From the NCBI GenBank assembly GCA_029936515.1, contig JAPYSK010000009.1, positions 1-35,685 on the forward strand: DNA of 35,685 nucleotides, given 5' to 3'. A model generated the notes under the pieces. It was given only the letters and a program-made list of their open reading frames with translations, searched no databases and was not told the DNA's origin. Below are positions 34,305 to 35,685 of this stretch, one piece after another. The DNA comes from Candidatus Thioglobus sp. Its GTDB lineage: Bacteria > Pseudomonadota > Gammaproteobacteria > PS1 > Pseudothioglobaceae. A program made the position numbers and the translations under genes. Numbering within the stretch: position 1 is the stretch's first letter; each line of letters opens with the position of its first letter.

Positions 34305-35315
34305 ATGAGTAATTATCAAAAAGAAAAAAAGTTAATTCTAGACTACTATAAGTCATTAGATATAGCTCAAGGTTCTGATATTTCGAAAGTTTTAGAAAGT
34401 TACATCGCTGAAGATTATATCTGGCGAGGGTACCACCCTTTTAATGAACTCTCAAATGCTAAAGAGGTTTCAGAGACTTTCTGGCAGCCCTTCCGAAATT
34501 CATTTAAAAACATGCAAAGACGCATGGATATTTTTATGGCAGGTAAAAATGAAATTGATGGATTTAAGTCTGTCTGGGTTGTTTCTATGGGCCATCTTAT
34601 GGGTCTCTTTGACAACGAGTGGCTAGGAATTAACCCCTCTAGAAAAATGGCTTTTTTGCGTTACTGTGAATTTAACAAAGTAGAGGATGGAAAGATTACT
34701 GAAACTGCTATGTTTTTTGATATTCCTCATGTTATGATTCAGGTTGGGCTTAATCCATTCCCTCCTCAAACTGCCGCTCACCTTGTTCAGCCAGGTCCAA
34801 TGACTCATGAGGGCTTAATGTTTGAAGAACAAGATAGTGCTGAAGGTGAAAAAACTTTAGCTGCTATTGACTTCATGGTTAATGATATAAGGACCTGGAA
34901 AGAACATCAAGAACTGCCACTTGTAGATGAGCTCAGAAGGAGCTGGAATGAAGATATGATTTGGTGGGGGCCTGCAGGTATCGGCGCAACTTATACAATT
35001 GAAAGGTATGCTGAGCAACACTCTGGACCTTTTAGGGCTGGCTTTAAAGATCGAATATTTAACGGCCACCTTTGCAGAATTGCCGAGGGAAATTTTGGCG
35101 GTTTTTTTGGATGGCCTAACTTGACACTTACTCCTTCTGGAGGATTTATGGGTTTACCTGCATCGGGCAAATCTGGAGATATGAGAGTTATTGATATGTA
35201 TCGACGAGAGGGTGATAAGCTGACAGAAAACTGGATATTTATTGATTTTTTGCATTTCTGGAATCAGCAAGGTATTGATATTTTAGAAAGAAGCAAAAAC
35301 AATCTAAGTACTTAA
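34305..35315 (+). CDS. Two-domain SnoaL/NTF2-like protein
   Basis: 336-aa protein made of two NTF2-like modules (about 10-155 and 185-330). Each has a strand pair ending in a Trp/Phe-rich turn: KITETAMFFDIPHVMIQVGLN in the first, KLTENWIFIDFLHFWNQQGID in the second. The second module aligns by eye with the 161-aa protein at 20865. It is 2 nt downstream of the GMC gene and is the last gene of the island. The aromatic-rich pocket suggests a small-molecule enzyme, but no reaction can be assigned. Confidence 0.7.
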   Translation: MSNYQKEKKLILDYYKSLDIAQGSDISKVLESYIAEDYIWRGYHPFNELSNAKEVSETFWQPFRNSFKNMQRRMDIFMAGKNEIDGFKSVWVVSMGHLMGLFDNEWLGINPSRKMAFLRYCEFNKVEDGKITETAMFFDIPHVMIQVGLNPFPPQTAAHLVQPGPMTHEGLMFEEQDSAEGEKTLAAIDFMVNDIRTWKEHQELPLVDELRRSWNEDMIWWGPAGIGATYTIERYAEQHSGPFRAGFKDRIFNGHLCRIAEGNFGGFFGWPNLTLTPSGGFMGLPASGKSGDMRVIDMYRREGDKLTENWIFIDFLHFWNQQGIDILERSKNNLST

Positions 35316-35368
35316 AAAACCCCTTAAAAAAACTGAAAGTAGCTCACTATTTTCAATTAATATTTTTC

Positions 35369-35399
35369 ACTTGAGTTTCATTCATTTTTGAATTAACAT
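35369..35399 (+). promoter_or_regulatory. 31-bp conserved element upstream of the dehydrogenase gene
   Basis: ACTTGAGTTT, 6 variable bases, TTTTTGAATTAACAT, the second copy of the element at 15576. TTGAAT within it, followed after 17 nt by TACTAT (35411), could also act as a core promoter. The gap 35316-35435 otherwise contains only AT-rich sequence. Confidence 0.6.
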
Positions 35400-35435
35400 T
35401 TGTTTTTCAATACTATATATATTTAGGTTTGCGTT

Positions 35436-35685
35436 ATGAATGATCATGCAAAAGTTGTTGTTATTGGAGGTGGCGTAGTTGGTTGCTCTATCCTATTTCA
35501 TCTAGCAAAAATGGGTTGGAAAGATGTCGTTTTACTGGAGCGCAATGAACTAACCTCGGGATCTAGTTGGCATGCAGCTGGCTCATTTCATACGCTTAGT
35601 TCTGATCCTAATGTCTCCAAACTTCAAGACTACACAATCAGTTTATATAAAGAAATTGAAGAGACCTCTGGTCATTCAATTAGCA
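35436..35685 (+). CDS. FAD-dependent dimethylglycine/sarcosine dehydrogenase-like protein (truncated by window edge)
   Basis: Only the first 83 codons are in the window, and the ORF track omits it. The translation begins MNDHAKVVVIGGGVVGCSIL, a GxGxxG FAD-binding start, followed by WKDVVLLERNELTSGSSWHAAGSF and a block resembling the N-termini of dimethylglycine and sarcosine dehydrogenases of the DAO family. These oxidatively demethylate dimethylglycine or sarcosine, usually with a C-terminal GcvT-like folate domain that cannot be seen here. The conserved element it shares with the MttB-family gene supports a role after betaine demethylation. AGGT precedes the ATG. Confidence 0.78.
   Translation, partial: MNDHAKVVVIGGGVVGCSILFHLAKMGWKDVVLLERNELTSGSSWHAAGSFHTLSSDPNVSKLQDYTISLYKEIEETSGHSIS

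Overview
The window looks like chromosomal DNA of a low-GC marine gammaproteobacterium. The AT-rich codon use, the gammaproteobacterial character of the ATP synthase, YidC/YidD and Smg-TopA genes, and the osmolyte/methylamine catabolism genes fit a heterotrophic SUP05/Thioglobus-type lineage. That placement is inference from gene content and was not tested by a search. No tRNA, rRNA, insertion sequence, integrase or CRISPR array was seen.

Region 1 (1-12.5 kb) is housekeeping. The 3' part of the F1Fo ATP synthase operon (atpA-atpG-atpD-atpC) runs rightward. It meets a leftward operon rpmH-rnpA-yidD-yidC-kdsC-ogt, and the atp terminator hairpin lies inside the ogt coding sequence. rpmH (44 aa) is missing from the ORF track and was found by reading the minus strand. 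Rightward again come smg, topA (no zinc-finger cysteines) and an overlapping trpF-trpB pair not followed by trpA.

Region 2 (12.5-15.5 kb) holds an LplT-like MFS transporter, a PlsC-type acyltransferase, an atypical SDR, and a convergent EutQ-like cupin.

Region 3 (15.6-19.6 kb) is a quaternary-amine module. It contains a non-pyrrolysine MttB-family methyltransferase, a carnitine 3-dehydrogenase/thioesterase fusion and a BKACE-family enzyme. The latter two should convert carnitine to glycine betaine. A 31-bp element upstream of mttB recurs upstream of the truncated dimethylglycine/sarcosine dehydrogenase-like gene at the right edge, which suggests co-regulation of betaine demethylation steps.

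Region 4 (19.7-35.3 kb) is a catabolic island with no obvious precedent that I can name. It carries a sugar-type ABC importer (ATPase, binding protein, two permeases), a LacI-family regulator, an HpsN-type histidinol-dehydrogenase homologue, an SDR, a bicupin, a MetE-like zinc alkyltransferase, an alpha/beta hydrolase, an RraA-like protein, a GMC oxidoreductase and three NTF2/SnoaL-like genes with about five such modules. Both promoters of the island, before the ATPase and before the binding protein, have the same layout: an extended -10 box flanked by two copies of a LacI-type operator (TTGCAATCGTATGCA) in opposite orientation, 53 bp apart centre to centre. This ties the 15-kb island into one putative regulon. 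The substrate is unknown; a polyol, sugar derivative or sulfur/ether-containing compound is a guess.

No stretch longer than 300 bases lacks a gene. The largest gap is 7461-7757, between rpmH and smg.
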